A stretch of 64,000 nt of DNA from Timema cristinae (lineage: Eukaryota > Arthropoda > Insecta > Phasmatodea > Timematidae). The DNA is taken from assembly GCA_039000515.1 (NCBI GenBank), contig JBCFYV010000012.1, forward strand, positions 44,733,535-44,797,534, written 5' to 3'. Each line of letters starts with the position of its first letter. Position 1 is the stretch's first letter. This document shows positions 12,531 to 24,315 of the stretch, piece by piece. The notes beneath the pieces were generated by a model, which did not search any database, was not told where the DNA came from, and was given only the letters and a program-made list of their open reading frames with translations. Both the position numbers and the translations under genes were made by a program.

Positions 12531-12777
12531 GATGTTAGCACAAAGGATGATTTTTACTACGCATTCAATTACTAGGCTTACTAGAGACCGACAACTACAC
12601 CCGACCAATAAATTACTCCATTATTTACAAATTGTCAATTACATCTTAGGTATTAAGTTTAGAATATTATTTTAAATGCAATCTAGTGTGATGATAGATT
12701 TTTTAGCACAGCTTCATACTTCCTCACATTTTATTAATATCGTTAATGTTTTAAGGATGCTAGATGTTGAATCTTAG

Positions 12778-12903
12778 AGGAAATGTACCCACATTTGCGT
12801 TTAAAGATAGCGAAAAAATTTTTTAGGCAAAACCATCCACTGGAATTCGAACCCAGTTCTACAATTAATTCGCAGTCCATATATTGCGATAGCGATGACG
12901 TAC
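12778..12903 (-). mobile_element. SINE-L copy cut by a hAT-like end
   Basis: Body (ggaaatgtacccacatttgc), B box (ggaattcgaaccc) and part of the head (ttgcgatagcgatgacgtac) are present. The head stops abruptly at 12903, where a hAT-like terminal motif starts. Confidence 0.7.
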
Positions 12904-13406
12904 ACCAGTGGTTCTCATACTGCGGTCCGCAGATGAGAATACAGGGAGGGAGGGGGGGGGACCAAATTTTTATTGAATGAGCTAAATGTACGAGATTGAC
13001 AGGCTAAGATTAGAGAGTCAGCAATATTTTTGGGCCTCAATCGACTTACAAGCTTATCAAAGGTCATGCGATAACCCAACTTTTCACAACTCAACTTTTG
13101 ATTATTTTTATTGTTTATATATTTTTATCTATTCCTAAAATTCAACTTTCCTCAAATAATTATATCATCATTCTAGAAAAAATATAGAACAAAGGACATA
13201 TACATTTTCATTTTCTTATAACATAAGCGATTATCACCGATGAAAGTTATTGTGGCCATAAGTATTATTCGAAAGTACTTGATATATTGCGAGTTTATAA
13301 GAAAGAATGATAAACTTTGATTAAGTATTTAGTTTTTTCACACGATCGAATGAAAATTGCCACAAAATCGACCGGTCGATCGCGGATCGACTAGTTGCCG
13401 ACCCCT
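12904..13406. mobile_element. hAT-like terminal sequences, probably composite
   Basis: The left edge reads cagtggttctcatactgcgg, close to the CAGTGGTTCTCA ends known from hAT elements. The right edge reads gttgccgacccctg, the complement of the CAGGGGTCGGCAAC hAT end. The two ends belong to different subfamilies, so this is probably two truncated elements rather than one. An AT-rich filler and an A-G run with a nine-base G tract (about 12940-12961) lie between. No transposase is visible. Confidence 0.5.
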
Positions 13407-13858
13407 GGTTAATTAAGTCTACTAGGTCAACTATATGTTGTACCCAAAGTAGTATTATACATGAAATATGTGTACCAAACAAAGTTTAACACAAAAGTGT
13501 GTATTTAACAGGTTGATAAACATGTGAATTAATATTATACATGATCGTGCCTATTAAATATTGCACTTATGATCCACCAATCATGTAGGTCCTTCGCGTA
13601 GTGATATGGGAAAATTTATTTACCTCAGGTCTCAAGTTAGATGAATCAATAATAACTATCAATTACCACCATTCCTGAGGGACTAGATATACTTTGAAAT
13701 TGGGTTTTTACCCTTACACTTTAGGGGAATGAACTGTTATGGGTTCGACTGTTGTGTTTGTCCTATAACTAACCTAGTAGCTTTATTCTCAGTTTGTCAG
13801 CACACTGTCGCTTTTCATAACATCCTACTCTGAACAAGCCAAACATAATTATCGTAGG

Positions 13859-14115
13859 TCACGATTCTGGCATCAGGCTAGAAAAATAAAATGTTGAAGC
13901 ATTTAGGAAGCCAAGAGGTAGTGGGGGAGTTGTTACTTTGGGGATGGTGATCCCTTTTAACTCGCCGCCCTTGGCGAACAACCCTCTAAAGCCAAACTTC
14001 ATCTGGCACATCCGGGGGTAAGGAACCCCAGACCTCCCACTCAAACCAACCAGACAGCACGCAGGCCCGTGTCAATGCGCGACCTTTCCCCGGTGACAAC
14101 GGGGGAAAAGTACAA
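13859..14115. other. GC-rich segment of unknown origin
   Basis: Clearly richer in G+C than its surroundings (cccccggatgtgcc, gggaaaggtcgcgc on the minus strand). It contains a 61-codon minus-strand frame that resembles nothing I know. It may be the untranslated end of a retroelement or a captured exon. No terminal repeats were found. Confidence 0.35.
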
Positions 14116-14821
14116 TCCGTTACTTAAAATAAAAGTCTCAAAATAACATGTATATTTATTTTTTTGGTTTAATTAATCAATACTTATACTATCTATCAAA
14201 ACTGAACACTTATTAAGAAGGTATGGATCACGATATCACAATCACTTCTAGGTCCAGTGTATTAATAGAGAATTCCCTTGTTACTTATCGAATTGTACTA
14301 TCCAAATTATTAATAAGGTATATAAAGTGCAAGTTTCATAGCTGATAGCTAAAAAAGCTACTGGATTTATTTTCATACCTTAGGTAATGTGATCTGCAGT
14401 TGTCACTTTTGATATAGGTATATTATCAGTTTATATGAAATAACACTGATAAGAAATACATTTTTAAAATCAAATTTAACTTTTTCTTTTTCATTTTATG
14501 AGCCCCTTCCTAGTAAGATTGGACTATACTTTTTTACTTTTTAAAATCCCCTTTCTATGTAGTTTGGACCATACTTTGTAGCCATGTATTACTACTACCT
14601 GTTTAGGTTATACGTATTAAATTAGACTTATATATTAGACGTGAAGAATGTATTTAAAAAAACTCCATAGTATCAGCCCGCAAGCGAGCTTTACCATCCG
14701 AGTGTTCGCCGTATGTTGGCGATAGTACTAACATTTTAAGATGCAGGATGTCATGTGTTCAGTTCAGCTAGCCCTCTAGCCATTAATCTTAGTTTTCTAG
14801 ACTGGGGAACAGGTATAATAT
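14116..14821. other. AT-rich interval with a dispersed repeat
   Basis: About 14343-14415 (gatagctaaaaaagctactg followed by gtgatctgcagttgtcac) is related to 47697-47732 and to about 2145-2200. This is a low-copy dispersed repeat of unknown class. Nothing else is recognised. Confidence 0.4.
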
Positions 14822-14975
14822 TGAGGAAATGTATTCATATGGAAGAAGAGCGGAAAACAATTGAGGTAAAAACACCCTTAGCACATCCAACCGGGATTCG
14901 AAGCCCAACCTCACCATCACCAGAAAGCCAAACTAGATGAGCTTAGTATTTAGTTCACGTACCTTTGGCGCGGGT
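14822..14975 (-). mobile_element. SINE-L fragment
   Basis: Minus-strand body (gaggaaatgtattcatatgg), B box (gggattcgaagccc) and head end (acctttggcgcgg) are present. The tail is missing. Confidence 0.65.
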
Positions 14976-15260
14976 ATGGTACATTTTGGTTATAGCTCTC
15001 TTATATTATTATTATTAATAATGATGTTTCATCTGAGTTTATTTGGGTGTTACAACATTTAAAATATAAACATATGCATAGTATGAACAAAAACTATGGC
15101 GTTTATAATATATTTCTAGAAAAATGTATAGTTTTTTTTAAAATTCAATTCAAGTAACTACTAAGCATAATGTATAAAAGAAGTATTACTAAAATACGTA
15201 AGAATATTTGTGACATTTTTTGATAACTTAACTGTTTTTTAATAGCATTTAATTCACATC

Positions 15261-15510
15261 ACCTGCTTCAGTGGCCGAATGGTCTAAGGCACTACTCTCG
15301 CAATAGATTAGCATGACAATAACCGGGAGATCGTGGGTCGATCCCAGTCTGGTGTGCTGAGATTGATTTTTTCTAAATTGTTTTCCCACTCTTTCCACGC
15401 AAATGTGAGTACATTTCGCCTAGATTCAACCTTCCTCATCCCTAACTCAGTAGCGTAATTAACACATAAGCGTATTTATCGAATAAGAAGTAAGACGCTG
15501 AACTAAGAAA
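15261..15510 (+). mobile_element. SINE-L copy, full length
   Basis: The head reads gtggccgaatggtctaaggc, an A box matching tRNA-Leu or tRNA-Ser. A long variable arm, a B box gggtcgatccc, the body with ctttccacgcaaatgtgagt, and a decayed tail ending agtaagacgctgaacta follow. Inactive by divergence. Confidence 0.85.
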
Positions 15511-15897
15511 AATATACTAACACATACATGTCTTACCAGTAAGCCCCTAGAATAATCATAGAAGAGTCATATTCTATTTCTTTGTTTTATGAGATACTAT
15601 TCACAGCGTCAGTTCTACGATGTTCGCATGTGCTGTTTGTTTTATGTACACTTTGACTATCCTGAAAGGTAACAAGCTTACCTTGATGAGTTAAACTAAA
15701 GTGCAGCTAATAAGGTAGAGAATAGAAATAAGGAGAGTACACTTGTTAATACTGAATAGTAAAATAATAGTCGGCTACGCTCCTCTCTTTACTTGAAGAA
15801 ACATTATCCAACCTCTCATCTGGCAGATATACTTCGGATTAAATTAATAAAACCAATCCTAATTTAACCTATTCTTAGAGGTTTAATTTCACTATTA

Positions 15898-16125
15898 CCT
15901 TCTTCGGTTGCCGCATGCTCTAAGGCGTCACTCTCGCGATAGACTAGATTGCCGAAGACATGGTGTTCGAATCCGGACGGGTGTACTGAGGGTTTTTGTG
16001 TTTTTTACTCTCCCTTCACGCAAATGGGGTTTCACTTCCCCCAAACTAAACCTTCCTCATCCCTAACTCATTAGCGTAATTGATACATATGTGTATAACC
16101 TGAACAGGTAGTAAAACGCTCTGTT
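15898..16125 (+). mobile_element. SINE-L copy, full length
   Basis: Head gttgccgcatgctctaaggc, B box gtgttcgaatccg, body cttcacgcaaatggggtttc, tail aacctgaacaggtagtaaaa. Good preservation of both internal Pol III promoter boxes. Confidence 0.85.
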
Positions 16126-16144
16126 ATATATATAAAAAAAGATC

Positions 16145-16800
16145 ACGATATGTTAGTTTCATCCCTTGATATTTTCACACATGCGCACACCATGTTGTCA
16201 GACGCTCGTTATTCTTCGAACACTTACATAACTTCAAACAACCACCAAAGAGATTTAGACAAAGGCCATGTGCGTTCAAATATATATCAGTGATAGAATC
16301 AGGTCAAGTCGAGGGCATGGAAACAGACCCCATCAGATTATATACCAGAGTCTGTACTCTTGGCAGATCCATTCGACGTCACTCCCCCAAGGGTCTGAGC
16401 TTTCCCAAGTGCCTGTTTTTGTGGGCGACGACGGTATGCTGTACGTCTCCATGGTCCCCAAGTGTCTGTCTTGAGAGAAAGAGACAGGGACATCCACTTA
16501 TTCGCCGTCATCTTTCCTCTCTGTAACAGAGCGGAAGCTGTGACCTTGTTAATGAGCCAGTAAGAGGAGGGGAGGGTTGAAGAGCGTGGAGTTGAAGTGA
16601 ACTGTCTTACACTGAACCTCTCCCGCCCGATCCACACATTCCCACACGACATATTCGTGGTTCGCGCGGCACGTTCCTGTCACACCAAATCAATTGAGTC
16701 AGCGACACCGGCTATTTGGGTTAAGTTAAATAGTTCGAAAATAGATGGCGCTGCTACCAACGGATGGTCTTTAGAGCCGTTTCGGTGTTGACGTGCAATT
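16145..16800. other. GC-rich island without a supported gene
   Basis: CpG-containing, with GC content well above the neighbourhood (cgtggttcgcgcggcacg, agatggcgctgctacc). Overlapping frames of 64-104 codons exist on both strands (for example minus 16652-16338), none with recognisable motifs. It could be a promoter or first-exon region of a host gene, or part of a retroelement. The sequence does not decide. Confidence 0.3.
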
Positions 16801-17529
16801 TTATGTTTTCTTAGTGTCAACAAAAACGATGAAAATCGGCAACACAATTTTTTATTAGAATATCTACTATTCAAAGAAAACAAAACGATTCCATAAAATA
16901 AAATATATAAAATCGAGTGAATACACATTTGGTCTTGGTAATATCTGATTAAATTTAAAATTAAGATCATAAACTCCAATGCAGTTAACATACGTCATTA
17001 AATTATACAAATTTACATTTTAATTTACTTAAAATCGCTTTCAATTTATCTTTTAGTTCAATTAAATGTGAAAATGAAACACATCAAGTTAAAAATGCCT
17101 TTAATACCCGTTCATATATGCATTTAGGCCATTTAATTGTATGTTCGAGTTAAATTAGTTAGCAACATATCCATGCTTAATTTTAGGCAACTTAGAGCAA
17201 CCAAATTCTAAAACCGTTAGTCTATTACTTACTAATTAAATCAAAGAAAACTAACCCGTTTTCACAGTGGTACATTTAGGGTGCTCTGTTATCATCCAAA
17301 TTCCTCGGTAATGAGGCTGTAGGCCTTTGTTTAGTGTCTAGGTGTCTATTTAGTTTTAGGTTTATTTTAAGTCGTGTACTGAAATAACTAAAACATGTTA
17401 ATGTACTTTTTTTTTATCCTTATCCTATGTACTTTAGGGTTATTCATTGTTTAGACTTACTAACCTTAGTACACAGGATGTTAAACGTAAATTTAAAATA
17501 AATATATTAACGTTCACCTTGGTAGAGTG
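16801..17529. other. AT-rich interval, nothing recognised
   Basis: No repeat, RNA gene or open frame of note. Confidence 0.4.
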
Positions 17530-17640
17530 TGATTATTTTTTTTAAACATCCCCCGTTCACCCAACCAGGGTTTAAATCATTGCCTTCCACGCCTGTGTTA
17601 AAAATGTTGGCGTTGACTAATCCTTCCTATAGTCTCACGT
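17530..17640 (-). mobile_element. SINE fragment, diverged
   Basis: Plus-strand ccccgttcacccaaccaggg matches the post-B-box region of the SINE-N/L body in minus orientation. The head is decayed. Confidence 0.45.
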
Positions 17641-17936
17641 TTAGAAAGTGTACGTTAAATACCACATATTTTTGTTTATTTCGTGACCAGTATTCATAAA
17701 ACGGTCCATAACGTACCAAGCGCTAAATCACGTATTATTAACAAACACGTAATGTCGACCAACAATAGCATTTACTCTTAGAGGAAGAGGGTGAGATACA
17801 ATTAATCAAAACTATTATTTATGTGTTTTACACAAAGAGGAATTTTAGGGGCACTTTTAATTTGTATAGTGGTATAACCTTTGAATATAAAGCTATACAT
17901 CTTATTTATTGTGGTGTGTGTTTTTTTGTTTTTTTT

Positions 17937-18156
17937 ATCGCGTCTTAATAGCCGTCCTATATATCCTACACTAATGTGTTAGGGATGAGTAAGGTGTAGT
18001 TTACTGGAAGCATACCCGCATTTGCGTGGAAGGTAGGTAGGTAACCATTTAGGAAATAATTGCCCTCAACACACCTGGTTGAGATTAAAGCTCCACCTCA
18101 TCGGTAAAGCAGACTAGAAAAGCATTGCATTTATAACACTTGGCCACCGATGCGGG
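17937..18156 (-). mobile_element. SINE-L copy, full length
   Basis: The tail (atcgcgtcttaatagccgtc on plus), body (catacccgcatttgcgtgga), B-box area and head (ttggccaccgatgcggg) are all present. The tail is preceded by a T-rich run at 17920-17937 rather than the usual TTA repeat. Confidence 0.8.
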
Positions 18157-18188
18157 CTATATTATAATCATTTTTCATTTGTTTGCAG

Positions 18189-18435
18189 ACTTGAGCGGCA
18201 GTCGTCTAAGAGCGAGGGCACGCAGATGAGGATAAACGCACTTCCTAGCCTGTCTGCACGTGGGAAGCTACCAGGCTACCAAACATTTATAGAGCTCCAA
18301 GGAACAGAGTATTATCTCATCATAAATAGCTCGTCTTTCTCAAAACAACTATTTCTCTGTTTTGCATTTGAACAAGTAATTCTGAGTGAAGCCTATCTAG
18401 GACGTAAAGGTTTTATCTATAATATGGTCATGTGA
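18189..18435 (+). CDS. Candidate terminal exon, unrecognised
   Basis: A good 3' splice-site consensus (tttttcatttgtttgcag, ending 18188) is followed by an open frame from 18190 through an in-frame ATG at 18226 to a stop at 18435 (82 codons). The first residues read LERQSSKSEGTQ. No family is recognised and no donor or upstream exon is visible. The frame could equally be chance, since AT-rich DNA supplies acceptor-like sites often. Confidence 0.2.
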
Positions 18436-18568
18436 GATGTCCTAGTTGTTAGTTTGACCTATGTGTTGGTTTCTCTTAACGTTTAATTTATATTCAAAGA
18501 TGCTCTTCCGTGAGTATGCTACAATTTTACATGTTAGAGATATCTTGGAGACCTAGTCAAATCATATA

Positions 18569-18922
18569 TACAGGGTGTATCGATTTATATGGGAAGTAAA
18601 TGGAGTGTGGATAGTAGACCTCAAAAACACAAAATGTCCATATGAACATATGTTCTACTATCGATGGTTCCCAAGATATCGCCTTCTAAGGTTCTGCTGG
18701 AATTGTTAAAAGCCCAACTTGATACAGGGTGATACACGGGTATAGTTGCAGCTACATAAACAGTGGTGTATCAAGTAAGGCTATTTTAACAGTTCCAGCA
18801 GTATCTTGGAAGCTCTTACTCGGGAACTATAGAACATAGGACCTAAGTCCATGGACTTTGTGTTGTTTTGAGGTCTAGTATCCAGACCCCAGTTACTTAC
18901 ACATAAATTGATACATCCTGTA
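18569..18922. mobile_element. Foldback element with TACAGG ends
   Basis: Arms 18569-18726 and 18768-18922 are inverted copies, diverged but alignable throughout (tagacctcaaaa, gctggaattgttaaaa and counterparts). Ends read tacagggtgtatc and gatacatcctgta. ATATA lies outside both ends and may be a duplication. There is no coding capacity. Another tacagggtgt end occurs at 51538. Confidence 0.75.
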
Positions 18923-19301
18923 AATATATACTCGAAAATGTATGTGTAATCTTAGCATCATGGTTTGATAAGATATTTGACACTCGTGGGAGGTCGCCTC
19001 ACCCCACGGAAAACGCGTTACCTAGGTGGGTAATACAGCTTGAATCAAACGTCACATCGTAGTGCGGTAACCTTGATTCTCAATTATAAAAATATGATGA
19101 ATTGAGATTAATGATATCATTTTACAAAATTTTAAAACAATTACATTGCAAAATATTCAATATTTCAACTATTTTACTGACCACAATTATGCTGTTGTCA
19201 AATTGAGAATGCAGAAAACGGCAATAGGATCTGATTTCTTGTTCGTACGTAATCATGTGTATGATATTCCCGTTTAATCAGACTTAAGTAGGGCCCTTAA
19301 G
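18923..19301. other. Interval with one short shared segment
   Basis: Positions 18992-19008 (ctcaccccacggaaaac) are the reverse complement of 1034-1050, just outside the MITE. Whether this marks a wider repeat is unclear. Confidence 0.35.
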
Positions 19302-19475
19302 TATTCAAATGTGTGTAAATACATGTCAGTTGAAGCAGTCCATTTTGTATAAATACATGCCAGTTGAAATATTCAAATGAGTGTGGATAAAGTCTATTGA
19401 GGCAGTCAAATAGCTTTATTAATTATTATCAGTTTAAATAGTCAAATGGTTGTAAATACAAATCAATTGACGTAA
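19302..19475. repeat. Degenerate ~34-bp tandem repeat, five units
   Basis: Units starting near 19302, 19337, 19371, 19406 and 19439 share the pattern tcaaatgtgtgtaaatacat followed by cagttga. Heavily diverged. Confidence 0.55.
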
Positions 19476-20050
19476 AATAGGTGCCGATATATCGTCAACA
19501 TTGTGAAATTTACTAGAAGCTAACTAGAGTACGACCAAAATAAAACAATGCGTTCAGATTAAAGGATCTATTTAGAGCAATATTATTAGGTTTATTGGTT
19601 AACTATTTCCATAACGAACAAAACAATATTATACTTGTGAAAATATATGTTTAATGTCTTAGGTTTTCAAATATAAGATTGCAAAACTAAAAAGATTCTC
19701 AGGAAAAACATTTTTTTGTTTATTGTGGTCCAACATAAATTCATTATCAAGTTAAAAATAAAAAGTGTTCTTATAAAATGTCTTAACTGGTTAGGTTGTA
19801 TATTGTCTCACCCAGCCTAGTGATTGAAAGGATGGTAGTACAATTTAAAGAGAAAGCAAGACGGATTAGTTATACCAGTACTAACTTCATATGGCAAACA
19901 TTATATACGGCTTTGGAATAGAGAAAACATTTGTAAATGAACCAGAATATTCCACTAAGGCTACGAAACAATTTGACAAAGTAGGACGTAAATGATAATA
20001 TTTAAATTTCAAATAAAAGTTTGCATTTATACTTTGCTTAATTCTAATGT

Positions 20051-20132
20051 ATTCAGAAGAAAAATAAAATTATATTATTAGTATAATTTTATTCGGAAGA
20101 AAAATAAAATTATATTATTAGTATAATTTTAT
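20051..20132. repeat. Tandem duplication of a 40-bp unit
   Basis: 20051-20090 and 20091-20130 differ at one base. Each unit contains the near-palindrome aaaattata...tataatttt. Confidence 0.85.
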
Positions 20133-22444
20133 CCTACTTTGAAAACTGACTGTATATCCCTCCAAAAATTTACTATTAAGAAAATGTGATACTAATTATT
20201 TTGAATAATTATGTCTGCATACCTTTGTACCCTTTTGTATCAATTGTGAAATTGAGAACACAGCCTGAATCTATCTTATACCCAATAGTCCTAAACATAA
20301 TACTAATCTTTATATATAGTTAACCTGAATTTTGGTCCAGATTTTAATGTTTCATCCTCGAGAGACTATTAGATTTATTTTTTGTTCAAAATCACTCAAG
20401 TGCTTTTTTAAAAGGTTTAAATTACTGAGTGCCTTCTGTCAAGTAACCTTTTCAATATTTTAAATAAATAAACATTTTTTCATAATTTGATTTGAACAGA
20501 TTTGGTAAATAATTCTGTTATGTTTGTCATAATATAACATGACAATCATTTACGAATTCCAAAGGAATTTTCAAAAGTTTTTTTAGTAAATGTATTTTAG
20601 ATAAATAAATTACCCAGAGATAAACTATAATGTGAGAGTAAAAAACCTTGCATTATTTTTATCTTTCATATATTGTCATCTCTACAACGTAAACACTGTC
20701 CAACTCTGCTTGCTCTAAGCATCATAGATCCCAGGACCAAAGTATGACATCATCGCTTCCACTTTAATCAAGTGGGGCCTGAACATTAATTTCATGGGAA
20801 CTCGTTGGTATGTGAATGTGACGTATTTTTTCTTAAGTAGAAATGTTTTAACGCTGTTAGTAATTCTATATTTTTTTAAAATAACCAACTTCAATACACA
20901 TGTTTTAAAGAAATAAATGTATAATTTGGGATAAATCATTGACTCTTTAGGTTAAAAAGATAAAAGTAAATGAGAAAATATATATTCCTATCATAAACAC
21001 ATTCCTACACACCTGTAAATATGTGTTTATATTCAAACTGTAAATAAATTGAACTCGTTACACCAAAAATAATATTCCTACACCACTATTAAAACAGCAC
21101 TATTATAAAAATGTATTTTTTTTAAACTAAACCTACCACCCATAAATATATTTGATAAAATCAAGCTATATGCTTACATAACATAAATATTTTTGGAAAC
21201 TATATAATATGTAACACATATTCTAAACTTATTTTGTAATTAATATATTCCTGTTAAGACTAAGTTGAATGAATAAGGGAAATGTTTGGAATCTTTTAAG
21301 ACATGTTCAAATATATAATTTGTTTAAATTATTTAAGAAGTGTGATAGGTCAGTGCCTTTACAAGCTAGTTAAAACCAAACAATTATATAAATACAATAT
21401 TTACAAATTATGTATATTTGTTAGTTTGATATTGGATAGGTATGTTGGTACTTTTTACGTTATGTTTGAAATACTATCATTAGAAATGTTAAAATCTGTT
21501 CTAATTTGTAAAATCAGAGAAACATCTTAAGCTTTGGTTAATAAAATATACATTAAATAATGATAAATGCTAATAACATTAAAAACTCTCATATGTTCAT
21601 AGGCTAATATCATGATTAAGGTTTACTTATCACATGCCTACACGTGAACAAATTTGGAAGCTGTGCATACACCTCTTAGCATTTTATAAAACAGTTATTT
21701 GAGTAATAATTTATTTGTACAAATATTCTTCCCAACATACAATGCTGCAAACTATTTCTATTTTGACAATACAAGTCAAGTATGAATGAGTTGTAAATAG
21801 TTATGTAAATATAATTTGATCTCTTAATATATTTTTTATCTTGTATAAGCTGTATTTTCTTCATTGAACCGTTTAGCAAAAACATCAATTACAAAATGTT
21901 TTTTATAATAAGATTATAGTAACTTATGTCCAATATTATATATTAAGGAAATGCACACTTTTAAATTTAGAAGTTCACACTTAAGATATTTATACAAAGA
22001 TAATAAATAACATTAAAAATTCGTTGTCATTGTTATTTATTTAATCATGTTCCCATACCATTAACAGGTGCTAAATTGCTTCACTTAATATATAATTATA
22101 AGTTGTCATTAAAAAATAAGGCTGATATCTAAAATATATATCACGCTATAAATCATAATACAGTACTTGTATATGGTTTTGATTTAGTGTGTAGTAAGCT
22201 TAAGTTATTTAGAAAAACAAATACTACAATAACCGATTGAAACTATCTTATTGAAATGACAAGCATACTCTCATTTTATTTGTCTTATTATTTAAAATAA
22301 TGTTCGTATTAAAACCAACTGTATTGACTTTTCGTTCCTCATTTTATTAATTTTCATTTGAACTTTAAATACATTGATGATTATGTAATCATTAATCTTT
22401 TTTTTTGTCACTGCTTCTTACTATATGGACGAGTTCTATGCATA
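20133..22444. other. AT-rich interval, nothing recognised
   Basis: Long AT-rich stretch with only short chance frames (for example 20715-20939 minus and 21303-21530 plus). No SINE copy lies here, unusual for this window. Confidence 0.4.
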
Positions 22445-22660
22445 TTAACTAATTACGATAGTGTGTTAAGGATGAGTAGGGTTGACTTATAGTAGGTGGT
22501 AGGTGGCCCACATTTACATAGAGGTGGAGTTAAAAAAATTTTTTTTTTAAAATACCCTCGATTTACTCGACCAGGATTCAAACCAAGATATTTCCAATAT
22601 CGTCGTCTAGTCTATCGTGAGAGTAACGCCTTGAGATTTTTACCACTGAAGCGGCTAGTA
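22445..22660 (-). mobile_element. SINE-L copy, diverged
   Basis: Body start (gtgttaaggatgagtagggt), B-box area (gaccaggattcaaacc), and head (gtgagagtaacgcc, ccactgaagcgg) can be followed on the minus strand. The tail is mostly lost. Confidence 0.65.
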
Positions 22661-24315
22661 ATGCATTGCCAATTTTTAAGCTGTCAAGTTTAGAAATTGT
22701 GTTTTTAATTCAAACATAAAACGGATATGTCAGTTATAAAATAAACATAGACGGGTTAATATCACAGTCTGTTAAAACGTTAATTTGTAAGCTAAGTTAA
22801 ACTAGCCACATTTTAAACAATGGTAATATATTCTGTAGGTAGATTACTACAACTTTTGGGAACATACAGTATTGTCATATAACGAATGCCATCCTAAAGA
22901 CGAACGACTATTGTAGGGTTGAGACACTGTAGACATAATTAATATTATTTTACTTAAAAATTTATTTACTATTTAAATATAATTCATGGCGAAAATAAAA
23001 CAAAGTTAAACTTTGTGATTTTTTTAAATGTGTGAAATTATAAAGCTACAAACTAAGTTCACGTAAATATTGCATTTCTGATATTAAGGTAATTGGTGAG
23101 AAACATAGCCTTAGCTTCCTTAAAACAAATAAGGCCATATATTATAGGGTCACAAAAAAAATTAAGAATAATGATGATGGTTTTTAGTGGTTGTATAGCT
23201 TAAAAATTGTCCTCTTATGATATACTGTAGTGTGAATAAATGCAACTCTTAGCTATATTTGTTTACGTATGTACGGATAGTAAAAGTATTTCGAATTGAA
23301 TTAAAATCAATTTGTATCAAACTTTGTTTGATTGGAAATTAAAAATTATTTATAAATTATTTAAATAAAATTGTATTCTTAAATAGAAATATTTGATTCA
23401 ATATTTATAGTAAAAACAACTTGGTTTGGTAAGATTTTCCTATTAAATGTATTTACACTACAAGTAACTACACTCGCCAACATGCCCTAAAATTGTAAAC
23501 ACCCTAAAACCCCAGTTTCAGTTAGATTGAGTACGTATTAAATGCGGCACTATACCAAATACGGGATGACCCTACATAGACCAGAATGTAAAGAGACAGA
23601 CAGCTTCATATATGAAACTGGTCCACTAAATTCGAATTTAGGTGTCATTTTGTATTTAGTATAGCGATGCGCTTGGGGCGTACTCAACATGACTACGAAA
23701 CTGGCCCCACCAAATCTTTTTATTCCCTGCCTTGAATTCAACCAGAGCACCATAGATCCTTAATTGGTCTGTCTAATTACCTTATTTGTTCATTTACTAT
23801 CAATACTTATTCGATGGAAAGGGTAGGATAGCTTAGATTAAATGTACCTACATTAACGTGGAAAGAAGATAGATATTCAAAAAAGAACAGTACACAATTT
23901 ATAGTAGAATATGATAAAACAATAATGAGTCATAAACACACAGATTTAGAGCCTGTGTTAAGTTACAGCCCATTAAAATATATCAAAACAAATTAAAAGC
24001 AGCAAGGTTAATGAAATTTAACATGTATTGATTCCTTGTTAAAGCCAGTTTAAATTATTAAAGAGATATTATACTGATATTATATTTTAATGTGTAGATG
24101 ATGCTAGACGAAATAATTTAATACGTATATTATATTTTTGATAATGAAACTAGTCAAAAGCTAGAGTGGAAGAACTAGTGTCACAAGCTGGTAAAAAATA
24201 GATTTAAAAATTATTTTGAAGTGTTAGATAAATCATAATTATCAGTGTATTTTAAGAATTATTGTATGTTTTCTCTTATCTGTTATAGAGCCAGAATAAT
24301 TTTAACTTATTAGGC
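22661..24315. other. AT-rich interval with a SINE scrap
   Basis: 23815-23880 (aaatgtacctacattaacgtggaaagaag) is a minus-orientation SINE-L body scrap. A 67-codon minus frame at 23753-23550 lies in a slightly GC-richer patch and resembles nothing known to me. The rest is featureless. Confidence 0.4.
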
